Assembly (NCBI RefSeq): GCF_004016505.1
Contig: NZ_SACR01000004.1
Location: 124,001 to 188,000 of the forward strand
Direction: 5' to 3'
DNA length: 64,000 bases
Origin: Rubrivivax rivuli
GTDB taxonomy: Bacteria; Pseudomonadota; Gammaproteobacteria; Burkholderiales; Burkholderiaceae_C
Shown here one piece after another: positions 61,635 to 64,000 of this stretch (within the stretch, counting starts at the first letter, position 1; each line of letters opens with the position of its first letter). Under the pieces are notes generated by a model, which was not told where the DNA came from, did not search any database, and saw only the letters and a list, made by a program, of their open reading frames with translations. The position numbers and the translations under genes are program-made.

Positions 61635-63275
61635 ATGAACCTGCCGACCCCGAACCGATTTCCCAGAGACCGCCGCATGACGCCAGCCACCTCCAGCCCG
61701 ACCCCCTTGCCGCTGGGCAAGCTGCGTACCTGGCTCGCCATCGCGCTGGTGGGCCTGCCGCCGCTGGTGATGGCGCAGGCCACGACGCCCGGCGCCGACA
61801 TCGACCGGGTGCGTGCCGCGACGCAGCGGCTCATCGAGCAGCTGGTGGAACAGGGCCTGTTGACACGTGCCCGCGCCGAGTTGTTGCTGAAGGACCTGGA
61901 TGCACCGGCAGCCGCGCCTGCGGCGGCCCCGGCCAGCCCAGCGGCCAGCGGCGCCCCGGCGCCCGCGGCGGTGGCCGCCCCGGCTGCGGTGCGTGTGCCC
62001 TACATCCCCGAGTTCGTGCGCCAGCAGCTCAAGGAAGAATTGCGAGGCGAGCTGGCGCTGCAGGCCTCGCGCGACGGCTGGGCCGGCCCCAACAGCGTGC
62101 CGGCCTGGGTGCGCGGCATCCGCCTCGAAGGCGACCTGCGCACGCGCTTCCAGCAAGACGAGTTCGACGACGGCAACGCGCCGGCGCTGAGCGTGACCGA
62201 GACCAACCGCACGCGTGCGGTGACCCTGGCTAACACCACCGTCGACAGGCAGCGCCTGCGCGTGCGCGCGCGCCTGGGCGCCACCATCACCGCCGACGCG
62301 CAGTGGAGCGGCGGCATCCGCCTGAGCACGGGCAGCGCCACCGACCCCTTGTCGGCCAACCAGACGCTGGGCACCTACGGCAACCGCTACACCGCCACCT
62401 TCGACCGCGCCTTCATCCGCTGGCGCGCCAGCCCGAGCATGAACGTGGTGATGGGCCGCTTCGGCAACCCCTGGGTGTCCACCGACCTGGTCTGGGCCAA
62501 CGACCTGTCCTTCGACGGCGCGGCCTGGCAATGGACCCCGGACCTCGGCCGCTTCGGCCGCGGCTTCGTGACCGCGGCGGCCATGCCCGTGCAGGAATTG
62601 GAACTGGCCGGCGACAAGTGGCTCTACGGGCTGCAGGCCGGCGTGCAGTGGCCGGGCAGCGGCTTGTTGTCGGGCCGCGTGGCCCTGGCCTACTACCACT
62701 ACGCCAACATCAAGGGGCGGGCGAACAGTGCAGGCTCCAGCCTGCAGGACAGCAGCGCCCCGGCCTTCGCGCAGAAGGGCAACACCTACTTCAACATCTC
62801 GTCCGACCCCGCGCGGCCGCTGCTGGCCCTGGCGGCTGACTACCGCATCGTGGCGCTGACCGGCAACCTCGACCTGCGCAGCTTCGGCGACAAGCGCCTG
62901 GGCCTGAGCGCCGAGATCGCGCGCAACGTCGGCTTCGATGCCAACGAGGTCTCGGCGCGCCTGGGCACACGGGTCGATGCACAGACGCTGGGCTACCAGC
63001 TGCGGCTGTCGCTGGGCGATGTCGAGATCGACGCCGCGGGCAAGTGGCAGGTCTTCCTGGCCTACAAGCGCGTGGAGCGCGATGCCGTGCTCGACGCCTT
63101 CACCGACAGCGACCTGCGCGGCGGCGGCACCGACCTGAAGGGCTACTCGCTGGGCGGCAGCTACGGCCTGGGCCGCCACAGCAGCCTCACGCTGCGCTGG
63201 CTGGGCGCAGATGCGCTCAGCGGCGCACCGCTCAGCCAGGACACCTTGCAGCTCGACCTGCTCATGCGCTTCTGA
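61635..63275 (+). CDS. Putative outer-membrane porin (Porin_5-like)
   Basis: Outer-membrane beta-barrel protein of 546 residues. A signal peptide (cleavage near VMAQA) is followed by a helical stretch (ATQRLIEQLVEQGLL), an Ala/Pro linker, then barrel strands with RIRLEGDLRTRFQQ-like sequence at about 165 (GIRLEGDLRTRFQQDEF), TVDRQRLRVRARLG, and a final LQLDLLMRF ending in Phe. This matches the 'putative porin' family. ATG 61677 is an equally good start and gives a more normal signal length. No TonB box or plug domain is visible. Its place in the TonB operon suggests a non-classical outer-membrane partner. Confidence 0.8.
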   Translation: MNLPTPNRFPRDRRMTPATSSPTPLPLGKLRTWLAIALVGLPPLVMAQATTPGADIDRVRAATQRLIEQLVEQGLLTRARAELLLKDLDAPAAAPAAAPASPAASGAPAPAAVAAPAAVRVPYIPEFVRQQLKEELRGELALQASRDGWAGPNSVPAWVRGIRLEGDLRTRFQQDEFDDGNAPALSVTETNRTRAVTLANTTVDRQRLRVRARLGATITADAQWSGGIRLSTGSATDPLSANQTLGTYGNRYTATFDRAFIRWRASPSMNVVMGRFGNPWVSTDLVWANDLSFDGAAWQWTPDLGRFGRGFVTAAAMPVQELELAGDKWLYGLQAGVQWPGSGLLSGRVALAYYHYANIKGRANSAGSSLQDSSAPAFAQKGNTYFNISSDPARPLLALAADYRIVALTGNLDLRSFGDKRLGLSAEIARNVGFDANEVSARLGTRVDAQTLGYQLRLSLGDVEIDAAGKWQVFLAYKRVERDAVLDAFTDSDLRGGGTDLKGYSLGGSYGLGRHSSLTLRWLGADALSGAPLSQDTLQLDLLMRF

Positions 63276-63313
63276 GCGCAGCCCCTGTGCCCCATCTCCC
63301 TGCGAGCCACCCC

Positions 63314-64000
63314 ATGAAGCCCACACCCTCCACCCCGGCCTGGGGCCCCGTTGCGTGCCTGCTGGCCAGCTTGCTGGCGGCGCTGCCCGCGCAGGCGCAG
63401 GACGACCGCGCCGCCGAGCGCGCGGCCCGGCGCCAGCAGATGCAGCTCCAGCAGCTGCAGCAGCAGGTGAGCCAGGCCGAGGCCGAGAAGGCCCGCCTGC
63501 AGCAAGAGCGCGAGCAGGCCGAGAAGCAGGCCGGTGAACGCGCACGTGCCGTGGCGCGTGCGGGTGCGGCGGAGAAGGCCGCGCTCGAGCGCGCGCGGCT
63601 GCTGGAGACCGAGAAGGCCGGCCTGCAGCAGCGCGTCGAAGCGCTGGAGCAGGCCGCGTTGGCGCAGCGGCAGGAAGCCGCCGCCGCCCTGGCCGCCAAG
63701 GACACCGAGCTGGCGCGCTTGGCCGCGGCCCTGCAGGCGCAGACCGGCGCGCGCGACGAATGGCAGCAGCGCTTCGGCCAGCAGGTGCGGCTGGTCACCG
63801 AGTGCAGCGAGAAGAACGACCGCCTCGTGAAGCTGGGCGCCGAGCTGCTGGCGCGCTGGCAGGGCAAGGGTGTGCTGGATGCGCTGAAGCAGCGCGAGCC
63901 CCTGCTCGGCCTGGGCGATGTGCAGATGTTCAACCTGGTCCAGGCCTACCGTGACAAGACCGACAGTGAAAAGTTCGTGCCGCGGGCCGCGCGTGAGTGA
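63314..64000 (+). CDS. Periplasmic coiled-coil protein
   Basis: Exported protein of 228 residues with a signal peptide (cleavage near PAQAQ) and a long coiled coil (about 35-165; heptads of Gln, Glu, Leu and Ala such as RRQQMQLQQLQQQVSQAEAE), followed by a short C-terminal part (LLGLGDVQMFNLVQAYRDKT). It is the last gene in the window, 38 bases after the porin gene. The N-terminal LQQLQQQVSQAE pattern resembles trimerising coiled coils of periplasmic adaptor proteins (for example YbgF/CpoB). It could link TonB and porin, but that is inference. Confidence 0.78.
   Translation: MKPTPSTPAWGPVACLLASLLAALPAQAQDDRAAERAARRQQMQLQQLQQQVSQAEAEKARLQQEREQAEKQAGERARAVARAGAAEKAALERARLLETEKAGLQQRVEALEQAALAQRQEAAAALAAKDTELARLAAALQAQTGARDEWQQRFGQQVRLVTECSEKNDRLVKLGAELLARWQGKGVLDALKQREPLLGLGDVQMFNLVQAYRDKTDSEKFVPRAARE

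Overview
The window is a GC-rich (well above 65 % by eye), gene-dense stretch of a Gram-negative chromosome. The combination points to a betaproteobacterium of the order Burkholderiales, close to the Rubrivivax/Leptothrix/Sphaerotilus group: a feruloyl-CoA synthase, PEP-CTERM/VPLPA-CTERM sorting signals with an exosortase, a lysine/alanine-rich DNA-binding-like protein of a type common in that order, and many GTG/TTG starts with ATGA or GTGA overlaps. The taxonomic placement is inference. I found 44 protein genes and no rRNA, tRNA, CRISPR array, insertion sequence, phage gene or origin.

Layout. (1) 1-5797: the 5' part of a feruloyl-CoA synthase gene divergent from a TetR regulator, a small AP2-like protein, a degenerate receiver-TPR protein, and an ECF sigma/anti-sigma pair. 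(2) 5924-15590: an S8 peptidase lipoprotein, an esterase/phytase-like VPEP-CTERM protein, a Lys/Ala-rich protein with a remarkable leader hairpin, a PhoX phosphatase preceded by a second VPEP-CTERM protein, and an EAL-CBS-GGDEF cyclic-di-GMP enzyme. (3) 15884-33405: a surface-polysaccharide region. A small operon (ribbon-helix-helix protein, VPLPA-CTERM protein, lipoprotein, glycosyltransferase) faces a nine-gene minus-strand run (SGNH hydrolase, glycosyltransferases, methyltransferases, flippase, UDP-glucuronate decarboxylase, polymerase/ligase). Two further glycosyltransferases, a methyltransferase and a WcaF-like acetyltransferase follow. (4) 33645-44625: exosortase XrtD fused to EpsI, a TPR lipoprotein, an O-GlcNAc-transferase-like GT41 protein, a VPLPA-CTERM protein, a secreted binding-protein-like protein and a second GT41-like protein. 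(5) 44816-64000: a tightly packed eight-gene plus-strand operon: two-partner-secretion transporter, a 3639-residue adhesin, a glycosyltransferase, an ExbB-like channel with an extracytoplasmic DUF2341/LamG head, ExbD, TonB, a porin and a coiled-coil protein.

How it may work together (inference). Regions 3 to 5 read as a cell-envelope and biofilm island. Flippase, polymerase and transferases make a glycan that probably contains xylose. XrtD processes VPLPA-tailed proteins at the inner membrane. GT41-like enzymes could glycosylate secreted proteins, and the giant adhesin is exported by its own TpsB. The diguanylate/phosphodiesterase protein would fit control of the sessile state. The least described parts are the adhesin-plus-TonB operon, the C-terminal cysteine pair of the adhesin beside a GT41-like gene (compare Haemophilus HMW1), and a shared upstream motif (TGTCAC-N8-CCTAAGGTG) before xrtD and a VPLPA-CTERM gene.
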